DNA of 40,452 nt from Rikenellaceae bacterium. GTDB lineage: Bacteria > Bacteroidota > Bacteroidia > Bacteroidales > Rikenellaceae. Numbering within the stretch: the stretch's first letter is position 1; every line of letters starts with the position of its first letter. The stretch spans positions 1 through 40,452 of the forward strand of contig JAIRQC010000032.1 in NCBI GenBank assembly GCA_031256675.1, written 5' to 3'. A program made the position numbers and the translations under genes. Shown here one piece after another: positions 23,398 through 33,364 of the stretch. The notes below the pieces were generated by a model, which ran no database searches, was not told the origin of the DNA, and worked only from the letters and a program-made list of their open reading frames with translations.

Positions 23398-25404
23398 TCA
23401 GTCCATTTTCAGCACGGCGAGGAAAGCCTGCTGCGGCACTTCGACGTTGCCCACCTGACGCATCCGCTTTTTGCCCTTTTTCTGCTTTTCGAGCAGCTTG
23501 CGCTTGCGGGTGATGTCGCCGCCGTAACACTTAGCAGTCACATCCTTACGCAATGCTTTGATGGTCTCGCGGGCGATGATCTTGGCCCCGATGGCCGCCT
23601 GTACCGCTATGTCGAACTGCTGTCGCGGGATAAGCTCTTTGAGTTTTTCGCACATCTTGCGCCCGAAATTGTAGGCGTGCTCGTGGTAGATCAGCGAACT
23701 GAGTGCGTCGACCTGCTCGCCGTTGAGCAGTATGTCGAGCTTGGCCAGCTTGCTTTCGCGGTAGCCGATCTGGTGATAGTCGAATGAGGCGTAACCGCGC
23801 GAGATGCTTTTGAGCTTGTCGTAAAAGTCGAAAACTATCTCGGACAGAGGCATTTCGAAGTTGACCTCCACCCTGTCCTGCGTGATGAACGTCTGATTTT
23901 TGAGCATTCCGCGCTTGTCGATGCAGAGCTTCATCACGTTGCCCAGGTATTCCGACCGGGTGATGATCTGCGCCAGAATGTATGGCTCCTCGATGCGCGC
24001 CACCATCGTCGGTTCGGGCAGTCCGGAGGGGTTGTGAACGTCGACCACCTCGCCGCGATTGGTCGTGACCTTGAACGAAACGTTTGGCACCGTGGTGATT
24101 ACGTCCATGTCGAACTCGCGGTAGAGCCGCTCCTGGATAATTTCCATGTGCAGCAGTCCGAGGAAGCCGCAGCGGAAACCGAAGCCGAGGGCCATCGAAC
24201 TTTCGGGCTCGTAGGTGAGCGAAGCGTCGTTGAGCTGCAACTTTTCGAGCGAGGCGCGCAGGTCTTCATACTCGTCGCTGTCGACGGGGTACATTCCCGC
24301 AAATACCATCGGCTTGACGTCCTCGAAGCCTGCGATGGCCGTCCTGGCCGGATTTTCGACGTGGGTGATGGTGTCGCCCACCTTGACGTCGACGGAGGTC
24401 TTGATGCCAGAGATTATATAACCTACATTTCCGGCTTTCAGCTCGTTACATGGCGCCATTTTAAGTTTTAGTACACCTATTTCGTCGGCCAGGTACTCGC
24501 TGCCGGAGTTGAAGAATTTCACTCGATCGCCCTTGCGGACAGTGCCGTTGAAGATGCGGAAATAGGCGATAACGCCACGGAACGGGTTGAACACCGAGTC
24601 GAAGATCAGCGCCTGCAACGGGGTCGCGTCGTCGCCTTTCGGGGCAGGGACGCGCTCGACGATGGCTTCGAGGATAGCGTCGACCCCCTCGCCGGTCTTG
24701 CCCGACGCGGCGATGATCTCCTCGCGCTTGCAGCCAAGCAACTCGACTATCTGATCCTTAACCTCCTCGACCATTGCCGCCTCCATGTCGATCTTGTTCA
24801 GCACGGGGATGATCTCGAGGTCGTGGCCGAGCGCGAGGTAGAGGTTCGAAATAGTCTGAGCCTGAATGCCCTGCGTGGCGTCGACCACCAGCAGCGCCCC
24901 CTCGCACGAAGCGATGGCGCGCGACACCTCGTAGGAAAAGTCGACATGGCCGGGAGTGTCTATCAGGTTCAGGATATATTTTCCCGCTTCGACGCCTGCG
25001 CCGCTGGATGCTGCCCCGCCTGTTGCACTCGTTGCGCTACCTGTCGCCGCGCCAGCCGCGCTGCCAGAATTGTTGCCGCCAGCCGCGCCGTCGGAACCGC
25101 TGCTGTCACCTGCTACGTTGCCGGAACTCACGGAACTGCCGGAACCGACAAGAGCCCCCGATCCGCCGCCGGAACTGCTGCCGGACGCCCCACCGGAACT
25201 GTTGCCGCCGTAAAGATACTCCATCTGTATGGCGTGGCTCTTGATTGTTATGCCTTTTTCGCGTTCGAGCTCCATGTTGTCGAGCACCTGCGCCTGTAAC
25301 TCGCGGTCGGTCAGGGTTTTGGTAGTCTCCAGCAGACGGTCGGCGAGCGTGCTTTTGCCGTGGTCGATGTGGGCTATGATGCAAAAATTTCGTATATTCC
25401 TCAT
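23398..25404 (-). CDS. lepA: Elongation factor 4 (LepA) with a Ser/Gly/Ala insertion in the G domain
   Basis: LepA is a ribosome-binding GTPase related to EF-G. The start at 25404 gives the canonical [19 protein letters not shown] with the P-loop at 11-19. Switch I ([11 protein letters not shown]) is at 47-57, DTPGH at 149-153 and NKID further on. Domains II, III, V and the LepA-specific C-terminal domain ([18 protein letters not shown]) all look intact. The protein has 668 residues against about 600 in the family. The excess is a low-complexity Ser/Gly/Ala/Asn stretch at residues 66-141, in the beta hairpin just before DTPG where relatives have about seven residues. The insertion keeps the frame and preserves all GTPase motifs, so the protein may still work. 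A -7 box lies about 20 bases upstream. Confidence 0.95.
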   Translation of the reverse strand: MRNIRNFCIIAHIDHGKSTLADRLLETTKTLTDRELQAQVLDNMELEREKGITIKSHAIQMEYLYGGNSSGGASGSSSGGGSGALVGSGSSVSSGNVAGDSSGSDGAAGGNNSGSAAGAATGSATSATGGAASSGAGVEAGKYILNLIDTPGHVDFSYEVSRAIASCEGALLVVDATQGIQAQTISNLYLALGHDLEIIPVLNKIDMEAAMVEEVKDQIVELLGCKREEIIAASGKTGEGVDAILEAIVERVPAPKGDDATPLQALIFDSVFNPFRGVIAYFRIFNGTVRKGDRVKFFNSGSEYLADEIGVLKLKMAPCNELKAGNVGYIISGIKTSVDVKVGDTITHVENPARTAIAGFEDVKPMVFAGMYPVDSDEYEDLRASLEKLQLNDASLTYEPESSMALGFGFRCGFLGLLHMEIIQERLYREFDMDVITTVPNVSFKVTTNRGEVVDVHNPSGLPEPTMVARIEEPYILAQIITRSEYLGNVMKLCIDKRGMLKNQTFITQDRVEVNFEMPLSEIVFDFYDKLKSISRGYASFDYHQIGYRESKLAKLDILLNGEQVDALSSLIYHEHAYNFGRKMCEKLKELIPRQQFDIAVQAAIGAKIIARETIKALRKDVTAKCYGGDITRKRKLLEKQKKGKKRMRQVGNVEVPQQAFLAVLKMD
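24982..25209 (-). repeat. Coding low-complexity insertion in lepA (residues 66-141)
   Basis: On the coding strand this segment is built of variable Ser, Gly, Ala, Asn and Thr codons (recurrent [19 protein letters not shown] words) with irregular repeats such as CCGGAACTG on the plus strand. There is no long exact unit, so it looks like an old, diverged expansion rather than a recent slippage product. Confidence 0.8.
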
Positions 25405-25424
25405 TGTGCAGTCTGAAAATTTGC

Positions 25425-25432
25425 CAAATATA
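25425..25432 (-). promoter_or_regulatory. Predicted -7 box of lepA
   Basis: TATATTTG on the minus strand, 21 bases before the lepA start. A TTG at the complement of 25456-25458 lies 23 bases up, at the edge of the allowed spacing. Confidence 0.5.
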
Positions 25433-25433
25433 C

Positions 25434-25441
25434 TAATTTTG
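25434..25441 (+). promoter_or_regulatory. Predicted -7 box of the UbiA-type gene
   Basis: TAATTTTG matches TAnnTTTG, 43 bases before the ATG at 25485. It sits next to the lepA -7 box on the other strand, so the two promoters would share one site. Confidence 0.45.
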
Positions 25442-25484
25442 TCCGTTATTTCGAACAAGAGCTAACCCGATCTGCTGCGAACAG

Positions 25485-26372
25485 ATGAATATTATCGTAA
25501 AATATGCTTCGCTGGTGAGATTTCCGCACACCGTTTTTGCCATGCCCTTTGCGATGGTGAGCTACGTGGCGGCGATGTCCGCCTGGCCCGACGTCGAACC
25601 CTTCACCCTTCCGGAGAGGGCGCCGTTCAGTTGGTGGCTATTATTAAAAATTGTGCTCTGCATGGTGCTGGCCCGCAACGCCGCCATGAGTTTCAACCGC
25701 ATAGCCGACAGGGACATAGACGCCCGCAACCCCCGCACGCGAGAGCGCGAAATCCCCTCCGGCAAACTCTCGGTAAGGGCTGCCGGATGGTTCTGCGCCG
25801 TCAACTGCCTGCTGTTCGTTGCGGCTGCGGCGAGCGTCAACCGCCTTGCGCTCTGCCTCTCGCCTGTGGCGTTGCTCGTGCTGCTCGGGTACAGCTACAC
25901 CAAGCGCATCACCTCGTGGTCGCACCTCGTGCTGGGGTTCGCGCTTGCCATCGCGCCCATCGGGGCGTGGATTGCCGTGAGGGGCGGCGTGGCGATCTTC
26001 CCGCTGGTCATGGCGGGAGTGGTGCTTACGTGGGTCGGCGGCTTCGACATTATTTACTCGTTGCAGGACAGAGAGTTCGACAAACGTGAGGGGCTGCGCT
26101 CGGTGCCGGCCCGCTTTTCGGTATGCGGCTCGCTGGCGATAAGCATAGCCCTTCATGTCGTTTCGGCGTTGGGCGTGACCCTGTTGGGCCGCATGTGGCT
26201 GCACGGGACGCTCTACACCGTCGGCGCGACGATCTTCGTGGCCATGCTCGTCGTACAGCACGTCATGGTCACCCCCCGCCGCCTCGAGAGTATCCCCGCC
26301 GCCTTTGCGACGGTCAACGGCGTGGCGTCGATGGTCTATTCGCTGCTGGCAATACTCTCGCTGACAACATAA
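25485..26372 (+). CDS. UbiA-family prenyltransferase (UbiA/MqnP-like)
   Basis: This 295-residue integral membrane enzyme attaches a polyprenyl chain to an aromatic acid in quinone synthesis. Two Asp-rich motifs are visible: NRIADRDIDARNPRT near 67-81 and the second, DREFDKREGLRSVP near 198-211. These are spread over about eight hydrophobic helices, the hallmark of the family. The motif spelling is that of the UbiA/4-hydroxybenzoate group, which in menaquinone-only bacteria is usually annotated MqnP of the futalosine route; the alternative is MenA. The substrate cannot be settled here. It is divergent from lepA and followed by hairpin element D. Confidence 0.87.
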   Translation: MNIIVKYASLVRFPHTVFAMPFAMVSYVAAMSAWPDVEPFTLPERAPFSWWLLLKIVLCMVLARNAAMSFNRIADRDIDARNPRTREREIPSGKLSVRAAGWFCAVNCLLFVAAAASVNRLALCLSPVALLVLLGYSYTKRITSWSHLVLGFALAIAPIGAWIAVRGGVAIFPLVMAGVVLTWVGGFDIIYSLQDREFDKREGLRSVPARFSVCGSLAISIALHVVSALGVTLLGRMWLHGTLYTVGATIFVAMLVVQHVMVTPRRLESIPAAFATVNGVASMVYSLLAILSLTT

Positions 26373-26375
26373 TGC

Positions 26376-26434
26376 CACCATTGCAAGGGTTTCGGCCCGA
26401 AACGAAATTTTCGGCCTGAAACTCTCGCAATGAC
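26376..26434. repeat. Hairpin-forming GTCATTGCGAG-type element (copy D)
   Basis: The left arm CATTGCAAGGGTTTC and the right arm GAAACTCTCGCAATG pair along 13 of 15 positions, with an inner TTTCGGCC repeat. The right end is TCGCAATGAC. This is the shortest copy of the family and lies between convergent genes, where it may act as a transcription end. Confidence 0.6.
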
Positions 26435-26445
26435 GAACGCCACGT

Positions 26446-27114
26446 TTAGTAACCCTTGTTGCGCTTGGCCTCCATCAGGATCGAGAAGGCGCGGTGAATG
26501 TCCTTGTCGCTGACGAAAACGGTGAACTCGTTGGTGGTGCTGACAACCTCGATGATGTTGATGTTGTCCCAGGCCAGTTCTTTGAAAATGTAGTAGTAAA
26601 CGCCCGGGTACAGGGTGTTCTCCAGCGGCAGTTTGATGGTGATCGACGAGAGGTTGTCGGTGCGGGCTACGCAGGTCTCGTCGGCGAACAGTTCCTCGAC
26701 GATCTGCACCACGGAGCCGCTCACCACGAACGTGGTCTCGTAGATGCCCTGCGAGATGGTGCAGAAGACATCTTTCATCTGGCCGATGCGCTCCAAAAGG
26801 GCGGCCTGCTTTTCGAACAGGGTCGGCGAATTGGCGTAGGCCAAGTCGGCGAGGTTCGACTTGACGATGATGTCGCCGATGTTCTCGACCACCTTTTTGA
26901 ATTTCATCTGGGTCATCAGTTCGAGCCGCGGCACGAGACGGTTGAGCGCCATGATGACCGCGCTGTCGTTGACCGTCTTGCCGATCTGCTTTTCGATCTC
27001 GGGCCTCATCTGACGCGCGAGGGCCGACAGGTTGACCAGTCCTTCGACCAGCGCCCCTTCGAGGAACGGTCTTTTTTTGATGATCTCCTCGACTGTTGAT
27101 GGAATTGTTAACAT
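26446..27114 (-). CDS. Putative ACT-like regulatory protein next to lysC
   Basis: The 222-residue protein has no named family that I recognise. The N-terminal third is helical (VEEIIKKRPFLEGALVEG, LSALARQM, VNDSAVIMALNRL) and resembles a small winged-helix or HTH-like domain. The C-terminal half has the beta-alpha pattern of ACT domains: SSITIKLPLEN, then WDNINIIEVVSTTNEFTVFVSDKDIHRAF. The latter is very like the ligand-binding end of aspartate kinases. It is transcribed divergently from lysC over a 128-base AT-rich space. A role as an amino-acid-sensing regulator of lysC is an inference from layout and the ACT-like end. Confidence 0.7.
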   Translation of the reverse strand: MLTIPSTVEEIIKKRPFLEGALVEGLVNLSALARQMRPEIEKQIGKTVNDSAVIMALNRLVPRLELMTQMKFKKVVENIGDIIVKSNLADLAYANSPTLFEKQAALLERIGQMKDVFCTISQGIYETTFVVSGSVVQIVEELFADETCVARTDNLSSITIKLPLENTLYPGVYYYIFKELAWDNINIIEVVSTTNEFTVFVSDKDIHRAFSILMEAKRNKGY

Positions 27115-27242
27115 AAATTATATGGTATTAAAGTTTGTCTAAATAATCACAACTTTGAAATTTGATGCAAAAAAACAAAAAACTTCAAAAAGAAACAAAC
27201 ATTCGGTGTAAATTCGCGAAAAAACCTGAAAAAAGATCATTT

Positions 27243-28547
27243 ATGGGTATAGTTTTGAAATTTGGAGGTACTTCGGTGGGTTCTGCGGCCAATATGCGGC
27301 GCGTTGCCTCGATCATAAAGGACGAGCGGGCGACGGTCACGGTGCTCTCGGCAATGTCGGGTACGACGGACGCTCTCGTGAAGACGGTGGTGGCCGCCTC
27401 GGAGGGCGACGCGGCCACCGTGAAGGAACAGCTGGAGATGCTGCGCCGTAAATATTCGACCTGCATAGCCGAACTGCTCACTGTCAACGCCCCGCAGGCC
27501 CTCGAACGCATGGAGGCCTCGTTTGGGGTCATAGAGCGGCAGGCCGCCGCGTTCGAGTGTTATACCTCCGAGCGGACGATAATCTCGCAGGGCGAGCTGC
27601 TCACCTCGGCCATTTTCACGCTTCACCTGCTCGAAAACGGCGTTAAGGCCGTGCTGCTCAACGCCCCCGACTTTATGCGCACCGACGACAGGGGCAAAGT
27701 CGATACGGCGTTCCTTCGCGAGAAGCTCGAGACGCTGACCTCCGACGGCGATACCTATTATATTACGCAGGGCTTTATCTGCGCCAATCACCGCGGCGAG
27801 GTGGACAATTTGGGTCGCGGCGGCAGCGATTACAGCGCGGCGCTCATCGGGGCGGCCATCGGCGGAAGCGAGGTGCAGATATGGACCGACATCGACGGGA
27901 TGCACAACAACGACCCCCGGTTCGTCACCAACACCTACCCCATTCGCAGGATGAGTTTCGACGAGGCGGCCGAGCTGGCCTACTTCGGGGCCAAGATACT
28001 CCATCCGGCTACCATTCAGCCCTGCAAGGAGTTGGGCATCCCTGTGCTGCTCAGGAACACAATGGAGCCCTCGGCCCCGGGCACCACCATATCCGACGAC
28101 GACGACAGCGGGCGCGACTTCCACGCCGTGGCGGCCAAAGACGGCATCACGGTGATCCGGATCCACTCTACGCGAATGTTGATGGCCTACGGCTTTCTGC
28201 GCCAGGTGTTCGAGGTGTTCGAGCGTCACCGCACCCCGATCGACATGATCACCACCTCGGAGGTAGCCGTGTCGCTCACGGTGGACAACGACAGTTGCCT
28301 GGAGGAGATTGTCGCCGAACTTCGCACGCTGGGCAGCATCGAGGTCGAGCGCGACAACTCGATCGTCTGCGTGGTGGGCAACATCGGTTACGACAAGCTC
28401 GGTTTGGCGGCGCACATCTTCGACAGCATTGCCGGAGTGCCCGTCAAAATGATCTCCTACGGGGCCAGCCACCGCAGCATTGTCGTGCTGATCGACACAC
28501 GGTTCAAACGTCAGACCCTGCAAAGCCTCAATGACCATCTTTTTTGA
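27243..28547 (+). CDS. lysC: Aspartate kinase (monofunctional)
   Basis: Aspartate kinase phosphorylates aspartate in the first step to lysine, threonine, methionine and diaminopimelate. The 434-residue protein has KFGGTSVGS at 6-14, the substrate segment ISQGELLTS, RGGSDYSAALIG, WTDIDGMHNNDPR and FGAKILHPAT. Two C-terminal ACT domains follow (ITVIRIHSTRML, DMITTSEVAVSLTVD, VCVVGNIG, VKMISYGAS). The frame runs upstream to 27162, but the family N-terminus starts at the ATG at 27243. There is no fused homoserine dehydrogenase. The facing ACT-like gene may regulate it. Confidence 0.95.
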   Translation: MGIVLKFGGTSVGSAANMRRVASIIKDERATVTVLSAMSGTTDALVKTVVAASEGDAATVKEQLEMLRRKYSTCIAELLTVNAPQALERMEASFGVIERQAAAFECYTSERTIISQGELLTSAIFTLHLLENGVKAVLLNAPDFMRTDDRGKVDTAFLREKLETLTSDGDTYYITQGFICANHRGEVDNLGRGGSDYSAALIGAAIGGSEVQIWTDIDGMHNNDPRFVTNTYPIRRMSFDEAAELAYFGAKILHPATIQPCKELGIPVLLRNTMEPSAPGTTISDDDDSGRDFHAVAAKDGITVIRIHSTRMLMAYGFLRQVFEVFERHRTPIDMITTSEVAVSLTVDNDSCLEEIVAELRTLGSIEVERDNSIVCVVGNIGYDKLGLAAHIFDSIAGVPVKMISYGASHRSIVVLIDTRFKRQTLQSLNDHLF

Positions 28548-28566
28548 CGGGCTTTTCGTCGCGGGC

Positions 28567-28661
28567 GGCAGCCGTTCGTCGTTTGAGGAGGCAGTCTTTC
28601 GTCGTTGCGGGGCGGTGGCCTTCCGCCATTGCGAGGAGGCAGCCTTTCGTTGTCGCCCGCC
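28567..28661. repeat. 24-bp degenerate tandem repeat after lysC
   Basis: Units beginning GGCAGCC or a close variant start at 28567, 28590, 28614 and 28638. Later units contain GCCATTGCGAGGAGGCAGCC, the core word of the dispersed GTCATTGCGAG elements, so the array seems to be an expanded form of that family. Confidence 0.6.
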
Positions 28662-28757
28662 ATTGAGGGGCCGAGGCCGGCGCAATTCGGCGACGCTATA
28701 ATGCGCTGATAATCATGCACTATTCTCAGTAGTTTAATTTTCATTAACCTCTAAACG

Positions 28758-28786
28758 CTTGTCGTTCGTCACTATTTTGTATCTTT
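28758..28786 (+). promoter_or_regulatory. Promoter of pheT
   Basis: TTG (28758-28760), then 18 bases, then TATCTTTG (28779-28786), a good match to the Bacteroidetes sigma-ABfr consensus. It lies 21 bases before the pheT ATG. Confidence 0.68.
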
Positions 28787-28807
28787 GGAGGCTGAAAAAC
28801 TGTTGTT

Positions 28808-31270
28808 ATGAAGATTTCCTATAACTGGCTTTGCGACTATATCGAGGTCGACCTCTCGCCCGAGCGGATGGCCGGAATACTTACCGACATTGGCCTCGAA
28901 GTCGATGCGCTGGAGCGCGTCGAGAGCGTCCGCGGAGGACTTGCGGGGGTTGTCGTGGGCGAGGTGGCGAGCTGCGAAAAGCATCCCGACGCAGATAAAC
29001 TCTCTCTGACGCAGGTCGACGTGGGTTCCGAAACGTTGCAGATAGTATGCGGCGCGCCCAACGTCGCCGCGGGGCAGAAGGTGCTGGTGGCCACGGTCGG
29101 CGCGACGCTGTACCCTGCGGGCAGCGACGAACCGTTCAAGATCAAACGCAGCAAAATTCGCGGCGTGGAGTCGCTCGGCATGATCTGCGCCGAGGATGAA
29201 CTGGGTATCGGCAACGACCATTCTGGTATCATGACGCTTCCGGCGGAGGCTCGCGTCGGCGCTCCTGCTGCCGAGGTCCTCGGCCTGCAAGGCGACTGGA
29301 TGATCGAGATCGGCCTTACGCCCAACCGGATAGACGCTGCGTCGCACATCGGCGTGGCGCGCGATCTGGCGGCATACTGCAAGACCAACGGCATTGCCGC
29401 CCGCTTCGCAATGCCGTCGGTCGATGATTTTGTTGTTGACAGTCAGGCTTTACCGATTGCGGTCGAGGTGCGGTGCACGGAGGGCGCGCCGCGCTACGCA
29501 GGTGTGAGCGTGACGGGGCTCAAAGCCGCCCCGTCGCCGCAGTGGATGCAGAACTACCTGAAAACCATAGGCATAAATCCCAAGAACAATATCGTCGACA
29601 TTACCAATTTCATATTGCACGAACTGGGCCAGCCGTTGCACGCTTTCGACGCCGACCGGATTGAAGGGGGGCGCATCGTGGTGCGCACCTGCCCCGAAGG
29701 TACGCCGTTTGTGACGCTCGACGGCGTGGAACGCAAGCTCTCGGCTGACGACCTGATGATTTGCGACGCTGCCAAACCGATGTGCATCGCGGGGGTCTTC
29801 GGCGGCGCGGGCTCCGGCATCAGCGACGGGACACGTAACGTCTTCATAGAGAGCGCGTACTTCAATCCTGTGTGGATCCGCAAGAGCGCGCGCCGCCACG
29901 GGCTGAACACCGACGCCTCGTTCCGTTTCGAGCGCGGCATCGACCCCAACATAACGATTTACGCACTGAAATGCGCCGCGCTGATGATGAAGGAGTTGGC
30001 CGGCGGGACGATCAACTCCGAAATCGTCGACCTCTACCCTGACCCGATAGCCGATTTCCGCTTCGACATTTCTTTCGCCAAGATCAACAGCCTGATAGGC
30101 AATGAGATACCACCGCAGACCGTTCGTGGGATCATCGCCGCCCTCGACGTTCGCATCGAGCGTGAGGCCGACGGCGTGATGTCGGTCGCCGTGCCGCCAT
30201 ATCGTGTTGACGTACAGCGCGACGTCGATCTTATTGAGGAGATTTTGCGGCTCTACGGATATAACAATGTGGAAATTCCGGCCCATGTGCGCTCGTCGCT
30301 CGCTGCCGCGCCAAAGCCCGACCGCGGACGGATGGCGGGCGCGGCCTCCGAGTTCCTCACGGCCAACGGGTTCACCGAAATAATGAGCAATTCGCTTACG
30401 CGAGCGGCTTATTATGAGCAACTTGCAAGCTACCCGCGTTCGGCGTGCGTCGAGATCATAAACCCGCTGAGCAGCGACCTGAACGTGATGCGTCAGACGC
30501 TGCTGTTCAATGTTTTGGAGGCCGTCGAACTGAACATTAATCGCCGCCGCAACGACCTGAAACTCTATGAGTTGGGCAACTGCTACCGCTACGATGCGGG
30601 CGCGGCTTCCGACGATTTGCTCTCGCCTTATGTTGAGACCATGCGCCTGGGCGTCGCCGTCACCGGACAGGAGCAGGCCCCGTCGTGGAACGTGAGCGCC
30701 AGACCGTCCGGTTTCTTTACCCTCAGGGCAATAACCGAACGATTGCTGGCCCGTTTCGGGGTCGATATTTACGGGCTTCGTTGCGAAAGTTCCGACTGCG
30801 ACCTCTTCTCCGAGGGGCTTGTTTTCTCGCAGGGCAACCGTGAGTTGATGCGCATGGGAACTGTGGCCGCGCCGCTTTTGAAGCAATTCGACGTTAAGCA
30901 GAGCGTGAAGTTCCTTGAAATGGATTTCGACGCGCTGATGCGCGCCGCCGCCCGCCGAGGCGAGGTCAAGGTACAGGAACTCAACAAGTTCCCAAGCGTG
31001 AAGCGCGATCTGGCCCTGCTGCTCGACAAGGGCGTGACCTTCTCCGAGTTGCGCCGCATAGCCTTCGAGACCGAACGCAAACTGCTGCGAAGCGTCTCAC
31101 TGTTCGACGTTTACGAGGGCGACAAGCTCGAAGCGGGCAAAAAATCCTACGCCCTGAGTTTCACCCTCGAAGATCCCTCGCGCACCCTCACCGACGAAGT
31201 GATAGAGCGGACAATGACGGGGCTTGTCAAACAATTCGAAGCGCGCGTCGGCGCAACAGTAAGAACCTGA
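28808..31270 (+). CDS. pheT: Phenylalanine--tRNA ligase beta subunit
   Basis: PheT pairs with PheS to charge tRNA-Phe. The 820-residue protein has the full bacterial layout. It opens with [13 protein letters not shown], then an EMAP-II-like tRNA-binding domain ([18 protein letters not shown], about 45-150). The B3/B4 editing domain contains [21 protein letters not shown], and the B5 domain contains [12 protein letters not shown]. The core includes [15 protein letters not shown], and the C-terminal FDX-ACB domain includes [15 protein letters not shown]. pheS is not adjacent, as is usual in this phylum. guaA follows after seven bases. Confidence 0.97.
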   Translation: MKISYNWLCDYIEVDLSPERMAGILTDIGLEVDALERVESVRGGLAGVVVGEVASCEKHPDADKLSLTQVDVGSETLQIVCGAPNVAAGQKVLVATVGATLYPAGSDEPFKIKRSKIRGVESLGMICAEDELGIGNDHSGIMTLPAEARVGAPAAEVLGLQGDWMIEIGLTPNRIDAASHIGVARDLAAYCKTNGIAARFAMPSVDDFVVDSQALPIAVEVRCTEGAPRYAGVSVTGLKAAPSPQWMQNYLKTIGINPKNNIVDITNFILHELGQPLHAFDADRIEGGRIVVRTCPEGTPFVTLDGVERKLSADDLMICDAAKPMCIAGVFGGAGSGISDGTRNVFIESAYFNPVWIRKSARRHGLNTDASFRFERGIDPNITIYALKCAALMMKELAGGTINSEIVDLYPDPIADFRFDISFAKINSLIGNEIPPQTVRGIIAALDVRIEREADGVMSVAVPPYRVDVQRDVDLIEEILRLYGYNNVEIPAHVRSSLAAAPKPDRGRMAGAASEFLTANGFTEIMSNSLTRAAYYEQLASYPRSACVEIINPLSSDLNVMRQTLLFNVLEAVELNINRRRNDLKLYELGNCYRYDAGAASDDLLSPYVETMRLGVAVTGQEQAPSWNVSARPSGFFTLRAITERLLARFGVDIYGLRCESSDCDLFSEGLVFSQGNRELMRMGTVAAPLLKQFDVKQSVKFLEMDFDALMRAAARRGEVKVQELNKFPSVKRDLALLLDKGVTFSELRRIAFETERKLLRSVSLFDVYEGDKLEAGKKSYALSFTLEDPSRTLTDEVIERTMTGLVKQFEARVGATVRT

Positions 31271-31277
31271 ACAGATT

Positions 31278-32804
31278 ATGGAAAAAATTCTGATCCTCGA
31301 CTTCGGATCGCAATACACCCAGCTCATCGCCCGCCGCATCCGCGAGCTGAGTGTCTACTGCGAGATTCACCCGTTCAACAAAATACCTCCTATTGACCTC
31401 ACCGTCAAGGGTGTAATACTTTCGGGCAGCCCATATTCGGTGCGCGACAAGGGAGCCCCTCGGCCCGATCTTACGGCCATCAAGGGGCGTTTGCCGCTGC
31501 TTGGAGTGTGCTATGGCGCTCAGTATCTGTCGCATTGCTTCGACGGCGAGGTGGCCCCGTGCGGCACGCGCGAGTATGGACGGGCGATGCTTTCGGTGGT
31601 CGAGCCGTCGAACCCGCTGCTGGCCGACATGTCGCCCACGACGCAGGTGTGGATGTCGCACGGCGACACAATAGTCTCTGTTCCTGAATATTACCGCATC
31701 ATAGCCAGTACGGGGGACGTGCCGGTGGCGGCGTTCCAGATCGGCGGCGAGCAGAGTTGGGGCATCCAGTTCCACCCCGAAGTTTACCATTCGACCGAGG
31801 GGACGCAGTTGCTGCACAACTTCGTGGTGGGCATCTGCGGCTGTCGGCAGGACTGGACGCCCGATTCGTTTATTGAGGCAACAGTCAGCGAGTTACGTGA
31901 GAAATTGGGTGGCGACAAGGTGGTGCTCGGGCTTTCGGGCGGGGTCGATTCGTCGGTGGCCGCGTTGCTGCTGCACCGCGCCGTCGGGCCGCAGTTGACC
32001 TGTATTTTCGTCGATATGGGGCTGTTGCGCAAAAACGAGTTCGAAACGGTGCTCGAATCGTATCGGCATATGGGCCTGAACGTTATCGGCGTCAGGGCGG
32101 GCGAAAAGTTCCTCGGCGACCTGCGCGGCGTGACTGACCCGGAGCAAAAGCGCAAGATCATCGGGCGCGATTTCGTGGAGGTGTTCGACGCCGAAGCGCG
32201 AAAGATCAGGGAGGTCAAATGGTTGGCGCAGGGGACGATATATCCGGACGTGATCGAATCGGTGTCGGTCAACGGCCCGTCGGCCACCATCAAGTCGCAC
32301 CACAACGTTGGCGGTTTGCCCGAAGAGATGAACCTGCAAGTAGTTGAGCCGTTGAGGCTTCTGTTCAAGGACGAGGTGCGTCGCGTGGGACGGCAACTCA
32401 AACTCGACAGGAATATTCTCGGCCGTCATCCCTTCCCCGGTCCCGGCCTGGGCATCCGCATTCTGGGCGAGGTGACTCCCGAAAAGGTGCGCATTTTGCA
32501 GGACGCCGACAAGATTTTCATCGACGCCCTGCACGAAAGCGGCCTGTACGACAGCGTGTGGCAGGCAGGGGTGATGTTGCTGCCGGTGCAGAGCGTCGGC
32601 GTGATGGGCGACGAGCGCACTTACGAGAATTGTGTGGCCCTGCGTGCCGTGACCTCCACCGACGGCATGACCGCCGATTGGGTTCACCTGCCATACGATT
32701 TCCTGGCCCGCGTGTCGAATGATATCATCAATAAAGTCAAGGGAATCAACCGAGTAGTCTACGACATAAGCTCAAAACCGCCTGCAACTATCGAGTGGGA
32801 ATAG
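31278..32804 (+). CDS. guaA: GMP synthase (glutamine-hydrolysing)
   Basis: GuaA converts XMP to GMP with glutamine as ammonia donor. The 508-residue protein has an N-terminal class I glutamine amidotransferase with Cys78 in GVCYGAQ and His166/Glu168 in FHPEV. The ATP pyrophosphatase domain has the P-loop SGGVDSS at 220-226. The dimerisation domain includes [16 protein letters not shown] and the terminal [21 protein letters not shown]. It starts seven bases after pheT, so both are probably on one transcript. Confidence 0.97.
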   Translation: MEKILILDFGSQYTQLIARRIRELSVYCEIHPFNKIPPIDLTVKGVILSGSPYSVRDKGAPRPDLTAIKGRLPLLGVCYGAQYLSHCFDGEVAPCGTREYGRAMLSVVEPSNPLLADMSPTTQVWMSHGDTIVSVPEYYRIIASTGDVPVAAFQIGGEQSWGIQFHPEVYHSTEGTQLLHNFVVGICGCRQDWTPDSFIEATVSELREKLGGDKVVLGLSGGVDSSVAALLLHRAVGPQLTCIFVDMGLLRKNEFETVLESYRHMGLNVIGVRAGEKFLGDLRGVTDPEQKRKIIGRDFVEVFDAEARKIREVKWLAQGTIYPDVIESVSVNGPSATIKSHHNVGGLPEEMNLQVVEPLRLLFKDEVRRVGRQLKLDRNILGRHPFPGPGLGIRILGEVTPEKVRILQDADKIFIDALHESGLYDSVWQAGVMLLPVQSVGVMGDERTYENCVALRAVTSTDGMTADWVHLPYDFLARVSNDIINKVKGINRVVYDISSKPPATIEWE

Positions 32805-33012
32805 TGACGAACGACTACCAGCGTGGCGAACTGATTGTTTTTGTATAAGTTGGGGTTATATAATCAATACATAAAAGCGAGTAGTATTATTACTGCAAGC
32901 AATAATATATCAGTTTCTCGGATGAAGTATTAAAATAACGCTCATACCCCGGCTGTGCTGACGGTAGGGTTTTATATGCAGCGTGTTGCGAAAGTTGAGT
33001 ATATATTCGACC

Positions 33013-33363
33013 ATGATCTTTATGCAGGGCGGATACTATACTGACGATAGCAAAAATGATTTGGAACTATTGGAAACTGCCGCTGTCGATGCTTGCGACT
33101 TTGAGGATTGCTGAAAAATATGGATTTCAGAGCCAGAACAGTTGCGTTACAGTTTTGCGCAGCTAAAATATCTATACTTGCGGTAGGCAATCCACGACTT
33201 TATTAATAGCAAACAGCCGGCCGCATCTACACCCCAATTGAATAGTCGCATCGGCTGGGATATACGATGAGGATTTTTTCGTGATCGATTTTGACGAGGT
33301 TCGAAAAATGATGAAAGAGAGGACGATAAATTACGGCGGTGAAGGATTTTCACCGCCGTAATT
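33013..33363 (+). pseudogene. Eroded remnant of an unknown gene
   Basis: The 560-base space between guaA and the next gene is AT-richer than its surroundings. From an ATG at 33013 one frame reads like protein but is broken by stops at 33112 and after KYLYLR (near 33184). It continues as AIHDFINSKQP...IGWDI and then, after a frameshift near 33262-33275, as YDEDFFVIDFDEVRKMMKERTIN up to the TAA at 33361-33363. Pieces of another frame (VEYIFDHDLYAGRILY) precede it. No family is recognised. The region 32805-33012 shows nothing further that I can support. Confidence 0.4.
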
Positions 33364-33364
33364 T
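33328..33364. terminator. Hairpin terminator near the end of the MG2/plug gene
   Basis: A 15-bp stem (33329-33343 with 33349-33363) is GC-rich in its centre and followed on the plus strand by a long T run. On the minus strand it begins right after the stop codon of the large surface-protein gene. Confidence 0.8.
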
